Shown here: positions 34,330 through 43,974 of the stretch, in pieces
How positions within the stretch are numbered: position 1 is the stretch's first letter
Layout of the letters: every line of letters begins with the position of its first letter
NCBI GenBank assembly: GCA_030524715.1
Contig: JAUNGB010000001.1
Span: 62,001 to 126,000 of the forward strand
DNA: 64,000 nucleotides
Direction of reading: 5' to 3'
Origin: Eubacteriales bacterium
Lineage (GTDB): Bacteria; Bacillota; Clostridia; Lachnospirales; Lachnospiraceae
Notes under the pieces: generated by a model
Told to the model about the DNA's origin: nothing
Databases searched by the model: none
Seen by the model: only the letters and a program-made list of their open reading frames with translations
Position numbers and translations under genes: made by a program

Positions 34330-37263
34330 CTACCTCCACCTCTTGTCATTATTTTTTTTGATAAGCTCTGCTATCACTGATTCCAGATTTCTCATGTCGA
34401 TTGGCTTAGACACATGAGCGTTCATTCCTGCGTTCAGTGCTTCATTAACATCTTCTGCAAACGCATTCGCTGTCATGGCCGCAATTGGGATCACCTTCCC
34501 ACAAGGGTGATTGCTGGCCCGAATAGCTTTTGCCGCATCATAGCCATTCAAAACAGGCATTTGGATATCTGTCAAAATCAAATCATACTGGTCCGGTTCG
34601 GATTTTTCAAATGCTTCTACCAGTTCCTGACCATTGCTGACGATATCACACGCTACGTTGTTCATATTCAGCAGTTCCCGCAAGATCTCTGCGTTCAGCT
34701 CGTTATCTTCCGCAGCAAGTATTGTTATGCCTGCCAGTATGTCATCGGGAGCCTCTGTATCCGGCACTTTTTGATCCTTTGCCTGAACCGTTACAATCGC
34801 CTGCTTAAAACTGGTCAGGAAAAACGGTTTTGCCAGAAACCCATCAATGCCTGCCGCAAGAGCCTCCTCCTCAATCTCATCCCATTCGTAAGCGGTAAGA
34901 AGGATAATCGGAATATGCTCCGGCAGCATGGCCCGAATTTCTCTGGCCGTTTGCATACCATCCATACCGGGCATTTTCCAGTCCAAAAGCACAAGGTCAA
35001 AGAGTACGCCCTCCTGATATGCCTGCCCAATCTGCCGGATGGCATTGCTGCCGCCCAATGCGTATTGCATCCGCACCCCGGTACCTTCCATGGCACGGAC
35101 CACATTTGTGCAAATGTTTTCATCATCATCCACAACCAGTACACGGGTAATCCCGTGGTTTTCCCAAAATTCTTCATCTATATTCTGTTCCTGAATGCGC
35201 AGCTCCAAATCAACCGTAAAAAGACTGCCCTCACCCTGTCTGCTCTTTACATCAATCGTCCCGCCCATCAGCTCTACCAAATTTTTTACAATCGGCATTC
35301 CAAGACCGGTTCCCTGTATCTGGTTCGTCACACTATTGATTTCACGGGCAAAGGGTTCAAAAATAACAGCTAAAAACTCCTCCGACATGCCAATACCGTT
35401 ATCCTGAACCTCAAACCGCAGACGGACAAAATCTTTTGTTTTTTGCGGGAGCTGGATTACGGTCATTTGAATCCTTCCTCCAGCCGGCGTGTATTTTACT
35501 GCATTCGACAGAATATTAATCAGCACCTGATTGATTCTCATCCTGTCGCCGATCAGGTGTTCCGCTGTTACATTTTTCAGAAAAAGTTCAAATTCCTGCT
35601 GCTTTGCTTTGGCCTGCGGCCGGATCATGGTCCCCAGTTCGTCGATCAGTTCTGCCAGATTGATTTCGGTGATGTTCAACGTGGTTTTTCCGCTCTCAAT
35701 CTTACTCATGTCAAGTACATCGTTGATCAGACCCAGAAGGTACTGACTGGAAGCCGTAATCTTACGGGTATATTCCTTTACCCGCTCCTGATCGCCGGAA
35801 TCATGATTCAGCAGTACGGTAAGGCCCACGATTGCATTCATAGGTGTCCGGATATCATGGCTTATATTATTTAAAAAAGTACTCTTGGCCCTATTGGCAG
35901 CATTTGCTGCATTCAACGCTGTTTCCAACGTGATCTTGTTCTGTCTGTCCTTGGTCCTGTCTGACAGCACTACGATAAATTTATCAGATTGGCCGTCACC
36001 CACACGATAAACAGATTCGTAAAACCAACGCTTTTCTGCTGTTTTTCTATGAGTACGCTCACTTTCCAGCGCAATCGACTGACCCGGCTGCATCAGATCC
36101 AGCTCTGAGTAAGAAATGATCTTTCCACCTATGTATGCAGCTTTTCCTAATGTTTTAAGATCCGCCGTGACCTCTTCCTTGGAAATGCCGAGGACACGAT
36201 TCACGTTCGGCGTCACATATTCTACTGCATAAGACTTACTGTTGAGCATTAAAAACACATCATCTATATTTTCCGAAAGAATGCTGAATAGCTGTTCACG
36301 GTATTGTATATCCTGTTCCTTACTTTCAATACGTTTGCGGCTTTGCCGTTCAAAAAGCAGAAATATTAGTCCTATGATAAACACAATAAAGACCGCAAAA
36401 ATAAATATTTGGGACGAACGCAGTATATGGTCTGTATTTTCCATAACGACACTGCTTGGAATGATCGATATAATATACCATCCTTCCACGGCCTTTATGG
36501 GAGAGAAGATAATGATGTTCTCTGAGCCGTTAAAGGAAAATTGGAGAACGCCGGAATGCCCCTTTGACAGGCTTTCTCTGAAGGTCTGAATATCCTCCTC
36601 ATCATTTTCCTCTGCAATCATATCAAAAATATTTAAAAACGTGCGGTTACTGTTTTTATGGTATGGACGGATCAAAACGTCTCCGTTCTGATTTGTTATA
36701 TAGGAAAAACCACTTTCATTATAAAAGGATATGGAGAACTCTTTTGAAAGATTAGAAACCTTCTCACCCTTTTGCATTAGCCCTTGTACTCCATCGGCAA
36801 ACAGGAAGCATTCATAGACTCCCATAGTATTCTGTCCATCGTAGATGTTCAAATAGTTTTCCCTGATGCCTTTGCCGGAAAAGGTACGATAAAATTCCAG
36901 CTCCTCCGCGCTTAAAAAGCGCCGCTCCTCCAGACGGTTTGAGTATAAGATTCCATTGCCCAGATCAACAACGGTATAATTGGATGTCTCTCCGCCCAGT
37001 AGATTCAGATTATTCTGTATCTTGCTTTCCTCATAAGACTCTATTTCCGACATCTTATTGACTAAACTATTTACCCTTTCCTGTTCTATTGTAATATAAG
37101 TCTCAAATGCGTGCCCGCCCTGACTGGTAATTTCCAGGGTCTGTTCTGCATTTTGCATCCACAGGGAGGTCTGAACGCTCTTCATATAATAATAGCAGCC
37201 TAAAAGAATACTGCTAAGAATAATTACGATCAGACCATTTACCAAAAATCGTTTTATTCTCAT
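34330..37263 (-). CDS. Hybrid sensor kinase with two receiver domains
   Basis: The 977-aa protein has TM1 (about 7-28), an extracellular dCache/PAS-like sensor (about 30-285), TM2 (about 288-306) and a PAS region (about 325-440). The H-box FLNNISHDIRTPMNAIVGLT (His about 466) is followed by the N-box LINILSNAVKYTP and G-box GTGLGMPIVKNLVELMGG. Receivers follow at about 712-830 (VLVVDDDENI; LVLLDWKMPGMDG) and about 850-970 (ILAAEDNELN; LILTDIQMPVLNG). The architecture matches BarA/EvgS-like phosphorelay sensors. The solute-binding lipoprotein encoded just upstream may present the ligand. Confidence 0.92.
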   Translation of the reverse strand: MRIKRFLVNGLIVIILSSILLGCYYYMKSVQTSLWMQNAEQTLEITSQGGHAFETYITIEQERVNSLVNKMSEIESYEESKIQNNLNLLGGETSNYTVVDLGNGILYSNRLEERRFLSAEELEFYRTFSGKGIRENYLNIYDGQNTMGVYECFLFADGVQGLMQKGEKVSNLSKEFSISFYNESGFSYITNQNGDVLIRPYHKNSNRTFLNIFDMIAEENDEEDIQTFRESLSKGHSGVLQFSFNGSENIIIFSPIKAVEGWYIISIIPSSVVMENTDHILRSSQIFIFAVFIVFIIGLIFLLFERQSRKRIESKEQDIQYREQLFSILSENIDDVFLMLNSKSYAVEYVTPNVNRVLGISKEEVTADLKTLGKAAYIGGKIISYSELDLMQPGQSIALESERTHRKTAEKRWFYESVYRVGDGQSDKFIVVLSDRTKDRQNKITLETALNAANAANRAKSTFLNNISHDIRTPMNAIVGLTVLLNHDSGDQERVKEYTRKITASSQYLLGLINDVLDMSKIESGKTTLNITEINLAELIDELGTMIRPQAKAKQQEFELFLKNVTAEHLIGDRMRINQVLINILSNAVKYTPAGGRIQMTVIQLPQKTKDFVRLRFEVQDNGIGMSEEFLAVIFEPFAREINSVTNQIQGTGLGMPIVKNLVELMGGTIDVKSRQGEGSLFTVDLELRIQEQNIDEEFWENHGITRVLVVDDDENICTNVVRAMEGTGVRMQYALGGSNAIRQIGQAYQEGVLFDLVLLDWKMPGMDGMQTAREIRAMLPEHIPIILLTAYEWDEIEEEALAAGIDGFLAKPFFLTSFKQAIVTVQAKDQKVPDTEAPDDILAGITILAAEDNELNAEILRELLNMNNVACDIVSNGQELVEAFEKSEPDQYDLILTDIQMPVLNGYDAAKAIRASNHPCGKVIPIAAMTANAFAEDVNEALNAGMNAHVSKPIDMRNLESVIAELIKKNNDKRWR

Positions 37264-37281
37264 TTCTATTTCCTCCGGGAG

Positions 37282-38547
37282 CTACTGTTCTAAAAGTCGG
37301 TTTAACAGGGTAGCAGCCTCATCTGCAGACATTCCCGTTAACATCTGCTGTGTTATCTCAGAAAGAGAAGTGTCCAAAGGCAGGTTTATTCTGAAATCGG
37401 AGCCTATCGCAATTCGCCTGCGTTCTAAACACGCAGAAGCGGGAAGGATCGTTTCATCGGCGGGGATTCTATTATCCTGCAGCGGCGTATAGGAGCTTTG
37501 GCTGTCACAGTATTCCCATATGCAATCCGGTTGGGTGATACATTCCACAAGCTGCATGGCCTCATCTAAATGCTCGCTGTCAGCGTTAACGCTGATACAG
37601 GTGTTCGCGTCGATTACGAGCACACCGCCATCATCCAGAATAGGAAAAGGATGCACACCATAAGAAAACTTAGGATTCATAGCAGCTACTCTGGGAGTCC
37701 CCCATCCTCCGGTCACCATAAACGGCCGGTCTCCCCCAACGAATAGCTTGAGGTCATCCGAAGTTTGATCTGTCGTCAAAGTCTCTGCGCAGTCGATCCA
37801 TTTATAGTCGATCATTTCCTCAACCATTTTGACTCCCGGGCGCAGTGCGTTTGCCAATTCTTCCGGTTCACAATTGAATCTTTCGATTGTCGCCGCAGAA
37901 TCCTGCTGGTAAACGGAATACAGCGATCTGGCCACAATAAGGTATCTGAGCGAAGCATAGTTATTAGCAACAATGGGCGTCATTCCTTTTTCCACAAAAT
38001 AGTTACAAACCTCCATAAAATCAGACCAGTTTTCCGGAACTTTCTGTCCATGTGCTTCCAACAGATCGTAATTGATATACAATCCGTAGGCAGATATACA
38101 TATCGGCAGAAAATATACAGAACCGTCTTTGTTGATAAACTGCTCTTTCATAATATCCTGATACTTTTCAATCGCAGGCAGCCCGGATAAATCCGCTAAT
38201 TTACCCTGCCCGGTCAACTCGATCACATGGTCATGATCAACCATAAATACATCGTCAAGCCCATTGGCCTGCGCCCGTCTTTCCAACGCATTCCAGTAGT
38301 CTGCCCCTTTCACGCCCTCGTAAGTTATGACAATATCCGGGTTCTGTTCCATATGGAGGTTCAATATGTTTTCAATCGCTGTCAGATTGAGTGCGTCTGC
38401 TTTATATCCAAAAACAGACAGAAACACCTGCTCTTGTTCCTCAGATGGTTCATTTTCAATCAGCATGATTTCACTGAACCGCTGACTACATCCTGTCATA
38501 ATAACGCTGATTAAAATAATTGACAAAACCCGTTTATACCTGTTCAT
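37282..38547 (-). CDS. Solute-binding lipoprotein of the sensor locus
   Basis: The 421-aa protein has a lipobox (IMTGC, Cys about 20) and the family 1 binding-protein fold (YLPICISAYGLYINYDLLEAHG, PENWSDFMEVCNYFVEKG, FMVTGGWGTPRVAAMNPKFSYGVHPFP). ABC permease genes are absent nearby, whereas a large sensor kinase follows 18 bases downstream. A sensing role by direct contact with the kinase outside domain is therefore more likely than transport. The ATG follows AAGGAGAAG. Confidence 0.85.
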   Translation of the reverse strand: MNRYKRVLSIILISVIMTGCSQRFSEIMLIENEPSEEQEQVFLSVFGYKADALNLTAIENILNLHMEQNPDIVITYEGVKGADYWNALERRAQANGLDDVFMVDHDHVIELTGQGKLADLSGLPAIEKYQDIMKEQFINKDGSVYFLPICISAYGLYINYDLLEAHGQKVPENWSDFMEVCNYFVEKGMTPIVANNYASLRYLIVARSLYSVYQQDSAATIERFNCEPEELANALRPGVKMVEEMIDYKWIDCAETLTTDQTSDDLKLFVGGDRPFMVTGGWGTPRVAAMNPKFSYGVHPFPILDDGGVLVIDANTCISVNADSEHLDEAMQLVECITQPDCIWEYCDSQSSYTPLQDNRIPADETILPASACLERRRIAIGSDFRINLPLDTSLSEITQQMLTGMSADEAATLLNRLLEQ

Positions 38548-38581
38548 TCATCTTCTCCTTTATCTCCTATTCGGATTTCTC

Positions 38582-38875
38582 TTATTTCAACTGATACAAC
38601 AGCCGGCCTGCTGCCCCCATTAAATCCGAAGTCCGATCCGTATACATCACCGATACTGGTGGATAACTTAAGTTGTGGCTAATCCGGAATAACAACTTTG
38701 CCAATGCAGGACCCGGCATCATGATATCCAGCAGCAGAATTGAGAACTCCGTCCTGCACCGCGAAAGAATATCAATCACTGCTTCTTCCACATCATTTTG
38801 GTTTTTTATGATGTCTATCACAAGTACCCTATTCAGTTCTGAATTGTCACTTAAAATATTTTTTTTATCAACCAA
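38582..38875 (-). CDS. Receiver-like fragment or degenerate regulator
   Basis: About 97 codons read VLVIDIIKNQNDVEEAVIDI and FSILLLDIMMPG, resembling the first strand and the phospho-Asp strand of a receiver. The acidic pair of strand 1 and the conserved Lys are missing, and the protein stops early. No ATG fits: the frame opens with TTG at 38875, and an A8 run (near 38862) separates it from an ATG frame at 38892. It may be a broken gene, or one read through a frameshift. Confidence 0.45.
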   Translation of the reverse strand: MVDKKNILSDNSELNRVLVIDIIKNQNDVEEAVIDILSRCRTEFSILLLDIMMPGPALAKLLFRISHNLSYPPVSVMYTDRTSDLMGAAGRLLYQLK

Positions 38876-38878
38876 ACT

Positions 38879-38925
38879 CCCCCAAAGTACATGTATTTAT
38901 TATCAGTATACATGTGCTTAGGGGG
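38879..38925. promoter_or_regulatory. 47-bp palindrome in the divergent control region
   Basis: Two 18-base arms (38879-38896 and 38908-38925) are complementary at 16 positions, running from CCCCC to GGGGG, with the core ACATGTAT/ATACATGT around 11 bases. It lies between the receiver-like fragment/binding-protein unit and the double-GntR gene. A dimeric regulator such as that GntR protein is the likely binder. Confidence 0.6.
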
Positions 38926-38976
38926 AGCTCGCAATAACCATTTTGGTTAGGTAAGCATAAAGGTGAGCTTTTCATC

Positions 38977-39005
38977 GTGACAGAGCCAATTTTCAGTGTT
39001 ATAAT
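38977..39005 (+). promoter_or_regulatory. Promoter of the double-GntR gene
   Basis: GTGACA (38977-38982) and TATAAT (39000-39005) are spaced by 17 bases, with the start codon about 93 bases downstream. Confidence 0.65.
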
Positions 39006-39098
39006 AATTGCAAAGCAATGATTATCTTCACAGACCGTTTCTCTGAGTCGATGCATGGACGCAGTGTATATATAATGCAAGCAGATAGGAGATGAGTT

Positions 39099-40562
39099 AT
39101 GAAACCTCAAGAAACCAAATTCTCATTTGTATATAACGAAATCAAGCAGTGTATTTTAGAGGGGCAGATCCTTCCGGGGAATTCTCTGCCTTCCTCAAGA
39201 GTGCTCTGTGAACAGTTCCACGTCAGCAGATATACAATCAATCGTGTCCTGGAAGCATTGCGGGAAGAAAATTTGATTGAGATTCGGCCACGGCTTGCTC
39301 CCATTGTTATTTTGAGAAAAGACGCATCTGAACCGTCTGATGCATTATCAGAAATTTTGAGTCAGAAAGATAGTATTTTACAGATTTATCAAACCTTTGC
39401 CATCATTATGCCTGCCCTTCTGCCTTTTGCTATGCAAAACTGCGATATAGAGATAATGCCGCACTATAAACAGGCCAGGAATGTATCCCAGTTTGGAAAT
39501 TCGGCTGGGGGATGGCGTTCATCCTTTAATTTGGGTTATGACATACTGAAAATAGGCGGAAATTCTCTGTTCAGTGAACTCTATTCCACAATTGTCCTTC
39601 ACGGTAAGCTGACCTTTTTTACGGAGCAGTGTCCCTATTTCTGTCAAGTGTTTTTACAAGGTTCTGTATCCGTGACCGGGACGATCATGGATATATTAAA
39701 AGGCGAGCACTCCTCCATAATGCATGTGCAATTATCCAATATCTATCAAAAACTTACCTCTTCCATAGCTGATACATTGGATCACTTATCAGACGTAACG
39801 CTTGCATGTCCGACACAAAACAGCACTATGTTTTTGTGGAATCCTGTGCGGGGCCGAGATTACTGTTATTCAAAAATTGTGACTGATTTAAATCATAAAA
39901 TCGGCTCTGGAGAATATTCTGTGGGAATGTATCTCCCATATGAAAAGCAGTTGGCCAACCACTATGGGGTCTCTTTATCAACCGTCAGAAAAGCGTTAAC
40001 CGAACTGGAGCAAAGAGGATTTGTAAAGAAGTTAAACGGCAGGGGTACGGTTGTAATAGAACCGGACGACACCAAACTCAGCAAGCTTATGCTTAATGCT
40101 GGATATGCAGAAATGATATTGCGTTATTTTTATGCCCAACAGCTTATGGTGCTTGTGATTTTTCCGGCTGCGTTAGCGGCGGCGCCGCGGTTTACCAAAG
40201 AAGATTTGGATGAACTGGCAGATAAGACTTCTTCTCCAGGGTCAATTTATTTGGCAGACCTTTTTTTAATCCTATTGAAGCATACCACATTGGAACCCCT
40301 GCGTGTTATTTTAGCCGAAACCTCGCGCCTTCTTGATTGGGGATATTATCTTACATATTACTCCACCAAACGGCGAACAATTCCACATCTTAATAGACAA
40401 GTTAGAACCGCGCTGGAGCAATTGCGGGAGGGAAACTTCCATTCTTTTGCAGAGGGTGTTGCAGATTGTTACCGCTATATATTAGCCTGTACGAAAAGGT
40501 ATATGGTGGAAAAGTATAACTTTAAAGCTGCTGCTAATATTCGAATTCCAGAAAAATACTAA
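39099..40562 (+). CDS. Regulator with two GntR DNA-binding domains
   Basis: The 487-aa protein has a GntR winged helix at the N-terminus (NEIKQCILEGQILPGNSLPS, about 12-31, with SRYTINRVLEALREENLIEI) and a second one at about residues 262-325 (YSKIVTDLNHKIGSGEYSVG and LSTVRKALTELEQRGFVKKL). About 190 residues lie between them and about 150 after. Normal GntR proteins have one such head. The ATG follows ATAGGAG. Its divergent position beside the sensor/binding-protein cluster suggests it controls that cluster. Confidence 0.85.
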   Translation: MKPQETKFSFVYNEIKQCILEGQILPGNSLPSSRVLCEQFHVSRYTINRVLEALREENLIEIRPRLAPIVILRKDASEPSDALSEILSQKDSILQIYQTFAIIMPALLPFAMQNCDIEIMPHYKQARNVSQFGNSAGGWRSSFNLGYDILKIGGNSLFSELYSTIVLHGKLTFFTEQCPYFCQVFLQGSVSVTGTIMDILKGEHSSIMHVQLSNIYQKLTSSIADTLDHLSDVTLACPTQNSTMFLWNPVRGRDYCYSKIVTDLNHKIGSGEYSVGMYLPYEKQLANHYGVSLSTVRKALTELEQRGFVKKLNGRGTVVIEPDDTKLSKLMLNAGYAEMILRYFYAQQLMVLVIFPAALAAAPRFTKEDLDELADKTSSPGSIYLADLFLILLKHTTLEPLRVILAETSRLLDWGYYLTYYSTKRRTIPHLNRQVRTALEQLREGNFHSFAEGVADCYRYILACTKRYMVEKYNFKAAANIRIPEKY

Positions 40563-40599
40563 GTGCAAGCAGTGAAAAAAATATCTTTTCCCGCTTATT

Positions 40600-40628
40600 G
40601 GAATGCCTCATTCCGCACCAAAAGGTGC
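40600..40628. repeat. Two adjacent short hairpins
   Basis: GGAATG-cct-CATTCC (40600-40614) is directly followed by GCACC-aaaa-GGTGC (40615-40628) and an A-run. They lie after the GntR gene and near the left end of the conjugation module. The rest of 40563-40856 holds only an unsupported 71-codon frame. Confidence 0.5.
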
Positions 40629-40856
40629 AAAAAACGAGGACATATCAAATGACGGGAGCTGTATCAAGGGTAACATGAACTCCCTGACACGGCTCTCGAC
40701 CTTTCCTTTTGAGCATACAAGGAAACAAATTTGGTGGTATTATGCTCCAAATTTTTGTGATAGGTAAGCAGTCGGATATGCCACAGAATATCCTTGTTTG
40801 ATTCAACTGTCTGAACTCCCTGATTTTTAGCTCGGTGGCAAGTCCACTATCAATAA

Positions 40857-41672
40857 TCACTCCGACAGAAAAGCCACTATAACAAACCTGCTGGCCGATT
40901 TGCGTTTACTGCATGTTACCAGAAAAAGAAGCGGCTTTCCCGCATCTGGTACAGTCCCTGTATCATACAATTCATATTTTTTCAGCTGCCCGATATATTC
41001 CGTTCTTTTTCTATCTCCTGATAACTCCCTAAAAAAAAGACCATTTGTTTCACTCCATTCAGATTCATCTGCATAAAGTACAGAAAATACCGTATATTTT
41101 CTGTGCTCATACCGGCTATCAAGGCATACTGTTTTATGGGTTTCCCAGAATTCTTTTTGCCTATATTGAAGCACAGCGGCAAACATTGTTCCATTTTTCA
41201 TATTGTGACCATATACAAAGAAATCCGCGTGCTCTTCCTGTAAGTCAGAAGCACCGGCAAAGATGGTTCCCGCATAAGACTCCCGCCCTTTAAAATCCCG
41301 GTGCAGATAGTATTCCGGCTCCTCCGGTGTCTGCATGACAGGATAGTTAATAGTGGTTCCGTCAATAGTAATCCAGCCGGCAAAATCTGGATTCTCTAAT
41401 ATCAGTTCCTGGTACTCCGGAAGGATCTCTCTTTCCCTGCCCTCACTCACATTCTTGTTCTTCTTTTCCTGACCCCCGATTTTAGAAGGCGCCGCCCTGG
41501 TATCTCCAGCATTCATATCCGCCACTTCTTTCTCCTGTCTTTTATTAGCAACCCACTCGGCCAGTTCTTCAAATGCCTGCTGTTCTGTATTTAACTCATT
41601 CCAACGTTTCACCAACAGGGCCGTAAGTCCCCAAAAAAGGGCAAGGGATATTACCAGGAACATACGCTTCAT
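40857..41672 (-). CDS. Class B sortase of the conjugation module
   Basis: The 271-aa protein has an N-terminal membrane anchor (about 3-20), a Lys/Glu-rich linker and a class B sortase domain. That domain contains GTTINYPVMQTPEEPEYYLH, the catalytic His in FFVYGHNMKNGTMF (about 165), the Cys in LFLVTCSK (about 253) and the Arg in SASRFVIVA. Start 41672 follows GGGAGGGCG. Sortases of conjugative elements attach surface proteins; the likely client is the membrane-anchored protein at 52693, though that lacks a clear sorting motif. Confidence 0.9.
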   Translation of the reverse strand: MKRMFLVISLALFWGLTALLVKRWNELNTEQQAFEELAEWVANKRQEKEVADMNAGDTRAAPSKIGGQEKKNKNVSEGREREILPEYQELILENPDFAGWITIDGTTINYPVMQTPEEPEYYLHRDFKGRESYAGTIFAGASDLQEEHADFFVYGHNMKNGTMFAAVLQYRQKEFWETHKTVCLDSRYEHRKYTVFSVLYADESEWSETNGLFFRELSGDRKRTEYIGQLKKYELYDTGTVPDAGKPLLFLVTCSKRKSASRFVIVAFLSE

Positions 41673-41947
41673 CGCCCTCCCTCCCACAAAAGCCTGGAAA
41701 AATATACAAATTTCCCGTCAATCCAACGACAGATTCGGTTTTCAGTTAAATATTCTTCTCCTATACACTCTGGGTTATCAAGTCCCCAACCAGTATTTTC
41801 TAAGAATGCCTCTACACTGTCAAAAGCAGTCAGAGCCGCCGCTGCCCTTCGATAGTCTTCCCCGCTCCAGTTCTCGGTTGAAAAAAGAAATTCCTGCTCT
41901 AACATTTTTTTTAGATTCTGTCCCTTTAAAGCCTTTTTACCAATCAT
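41669..41947 (-). CDS. Small conjugation-module protein
   Basis: The 92-aa protein is soluble and rich in Glu/Trp (ENWSGEDYRRAAAALTAFDS, then WIDGKFVYFSRLLWEG). It overlaps virD4 by 11 bases and the sortase by 4, with GGAGG upstream, so it is clearly translated as part of the operon. Family not recognised. Confidence 0.6.
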   Translation of the reverse strand: MIGKKALKGQNLKKMLEQEFLFSTENWSGEDYRRAAAALTAFDSVEAFLENTGWGLDNPECIGEEYLTENRICRWIDGKFVYFSRLLWEGGR

Positions 41948-43865
41948 CTGTAAATAAATCCTCCACCTTCTCTATAGTTCCTGGTTTCCGTCTGGGAAAC
42001 TCTTCCTGTTTTTCCAAGTCTGATTCTTTGGTGGTATCCTCTGGCGCATCCACCATCTCTGTCTTTTTATCCCTTCCTGGCCATTCCCTCGGCTCATACT
42101 CGTATGCCAGGTCAAATCCGCTATCCCTGCCTGCCTCCTGTTCCATTTCTGCCTTCTCCCGTCTCCTCCATTCCGGAATATGGCAGTCTGTCTTTTCCGG
42201 TATGAGCTTTTCTGCCTCGGAATGCCTGGTATAGTCCATCTTCCTCACGCGCAGGATTTTCTGTCCCCGGATAATCACAAGCGCCTGGTCGAGCGGGAAG
42301 CGAAGCACCTCGTCCGGAAGCAGAAGTTTACGTTTTCCTATGGAGCTGGTTTCCGAGTAATCCGGCACATAGTTGCTCATCCGCACCGTGCTTAGATTCT
42401 TCCGGACCGAGGATACCCCCACCGTCACCTCTCCGGAACGGTCGCTGAAATAGGTGGCTGTCGTCATATCATTGCACCCTAAAAACAGGGAGATGTCACA
42501 GCCTCCCAAAATCTCCTCCCACTGCCCGTCTGGATAGCGGTTCTGAAGCTGGGGGATGTTCTGGTACAGAACGCTGATTCCGATCTGGCGGCTTCTGGCT
42601 GTTGCCAGTTTTTTCTTGAAATCCGGCACCACTCCGATATTAGGAAATTCATCCAAAATAAAATGCACCGGAACCGGCAACCTCCGGTCTGGCTGGCGGT
42701 CGGCAAACCGTACCAGCTTAATGCACAGAAAGGAGACAAACAGCGTTGCCAGCACATCATAGGTCGAATCCTGGTCCGAGGTGATACAGAAATACGCGCA
42801 CTTTTCCTGTCCCGGGAGCGTCAAGTCAATTTCCTTGTGGCTGGTGATTTTCTGCACCTTCTCATTCTGCAGAATCTGGAGCCGGGTTCCCAGGCCAAGA
42901 ACGGCATTCCCCTTTACCTTTTCCGCTTTGGAAAAGAGGCGGTACGGACCCTTCGCGGGGTGGGATGTGGGGAGCCGGTCAAAAATCCCGTCAATCGCCT
43001 CCAGGCTCTGGTTGATTAAGATCTTATAACTTTCCGCAAAAGTCCGGTCCTTCTCCTCATACTCGTGGTACACGTACAGACAAAGTGCCTTCAGCAAATC
43101 CATTTCGACATTGTCATAAAAATGGTCGAACTTGTCTGTCGTGTTGCGGATTACCACGTCTACAAAGGTGTCAATCAGTCCACCCTCATCAATCTCCGCC
43201 AGGCAGTCCCATGCATCGGAGTTCTCCAGGTCAATCAGGTTCCATTGACGAACCGTATAGCCCTCCGCTTTTAAGTAGGCAACCATGTCCTCATACAGTT
43301 CGGATTTTGGGTCCGTCACAAACATGCTCTCCCCGCGCCTGACGCACTGGAGGATCATGTTCCTTGCAAATGCCCGGGACTTCATGGAGCCCTGCGAACC
43401 GCACACGGCAATATTCCGGTTCAATCTGGAATCCACCGGAAGGCTAAGTATATTCCCGCTCGTCATTTCCAGGCCCAAAATGATCCCATCCACATTCCTT
43501 ACGTCTTTGTCCTCCTTTAGCACCTTCCTCCGCTCACTATCCTTCATGTACCCGGCTGTCCCGTAGGTTCCCAGTTTCGAGTAAGTAAAATTCCGTTCCT
43601 CGTCCTCCCCGTCTGTGTCGTTGATACTGCCTTGGAATACGATTACCCCGGCAAGTGCGGCAAGGAGCAGCACGGTAAACACCGATGTTTTTAACCCTGC
43701 CACGGAGGACACCGCAAAGTACAGACACCAGAGCGGATTCAGGCTCACATGACCGGCATCTACCATAAGCTGGCGCAGGATGCCTCCGGCATAGAGAGCC
43801 AGGAGAAGCAGACAGGCCACCCCCATGATAAACTTCTTTTTCCTGGACTTTTGTTCTTCCTCCAT
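41937..43865 (-). CDS. VirD4/TraG-type coupling protein
   Basis: The 642-aa protein has two N-terminal membrane segments (about 15-33 and 50-90) and a RecA-like ATPase. The P-loop is AVCGSQGSMKSRAFARN (about 153-169), with MFVTDPKSELYEDM next and Walker B FILDEFPNIG (about 392). It links the relaxosome to the secretion channel. The C-terminal tail is acidic and rich in Glu/Lys/Arg, as in other coupling proteins. The start at 43865 is preceded by GGAGGAATC; the longer frame begins in the leader terminator region. Confidence 0.93.
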   Translation of the reverse strand: MEEEQKSRKKKFIMGVACLLLLALYAGGILRQLMVDAGHVSLNPLWCLYFAVSSVAGLKTSVFTVLLLAALAGVIVFQGSINDTDGEDEERNFTYSKLGTYGTAGYMKDSERRKVLKEDKDVRNVDGIILGLEMTSGNILSLPVDSRLNRNIAVCGSQGSMKSRAFARNMILQCVRRGESMFVTDPKSELYEDMVAYLKAEGYTVRQWNLIDLENSDAWDCLAEIDEGGLIDTFVDVVIRNTTDKFDHFYDNVEMDLLKALCLYVYHEYEEKDRTFAESYKILINQSLEAIDGIFDRLPTSHPAKGPYRLFSKAEKVKGNAVLGLGTRLQILQNEKVQKITSHKEIDLTLPGQEKCAYFCITSDQDSTYDVLATLFVSFLCIKLVRFADRQPDRRLPVPVHFILDEFPNIGVVPDFKKKLATARSRQIGISVLYQNIPQLQNRYPDGQWEEILGGCDISLFLGCNDMTTATYFSDRSGEVTVGVSSVRKNLSTVRMSNYVPDYSETSSIGKRKLLLPDEVLRFPLDQALVIIRGQKILRVRKMDYTRHSEAEKLIPEKTDCHIPEWRRREKAEMEQEAGRDSGFDLAYEYEPREWPGRDKKTEMVDAPEDTTKESDLEKQEEFPRRKPGTIEKVEDLFTDDW

Positions 43866-43895
43866 CTGATTCCTCCATATTTTCTGTAATTGGCA

Positions 43896-43927
43896 CAAAA
43901 AAAGCAGACCACCACTTCGTCTGCTTT
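43896..43927 (-). terminator. Leader terminator just before virD4
   Basis: AAAGCAGAC (43901-43909) pairs with GTCTGCTTT (43919-43927). On the minus strand the stem is followed by seven T. It lies about 30 bases before the virD4 start, where it would stop transcription unless prevented. Confidence 0.8.
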
Positions 43928-43974
43928 GCCGACTTCTTTAATTTTTGATTTTCCTGCCCGGCCCTGTAAATGAC

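Noticed and set aside
34414..35373. 319-codon plus-strand frame inside the hybrid kinase gene
   Set aside because: Antisense of conserved receiver domains, with no start signal and implausible composition.
40645..40860. 71-codon frame after the sortase
   Set aside because: No ribosome-binding site, no recognisable domain, and no hydrophobic or charged pattern of a known family; may be remnant sequence at the element edge.
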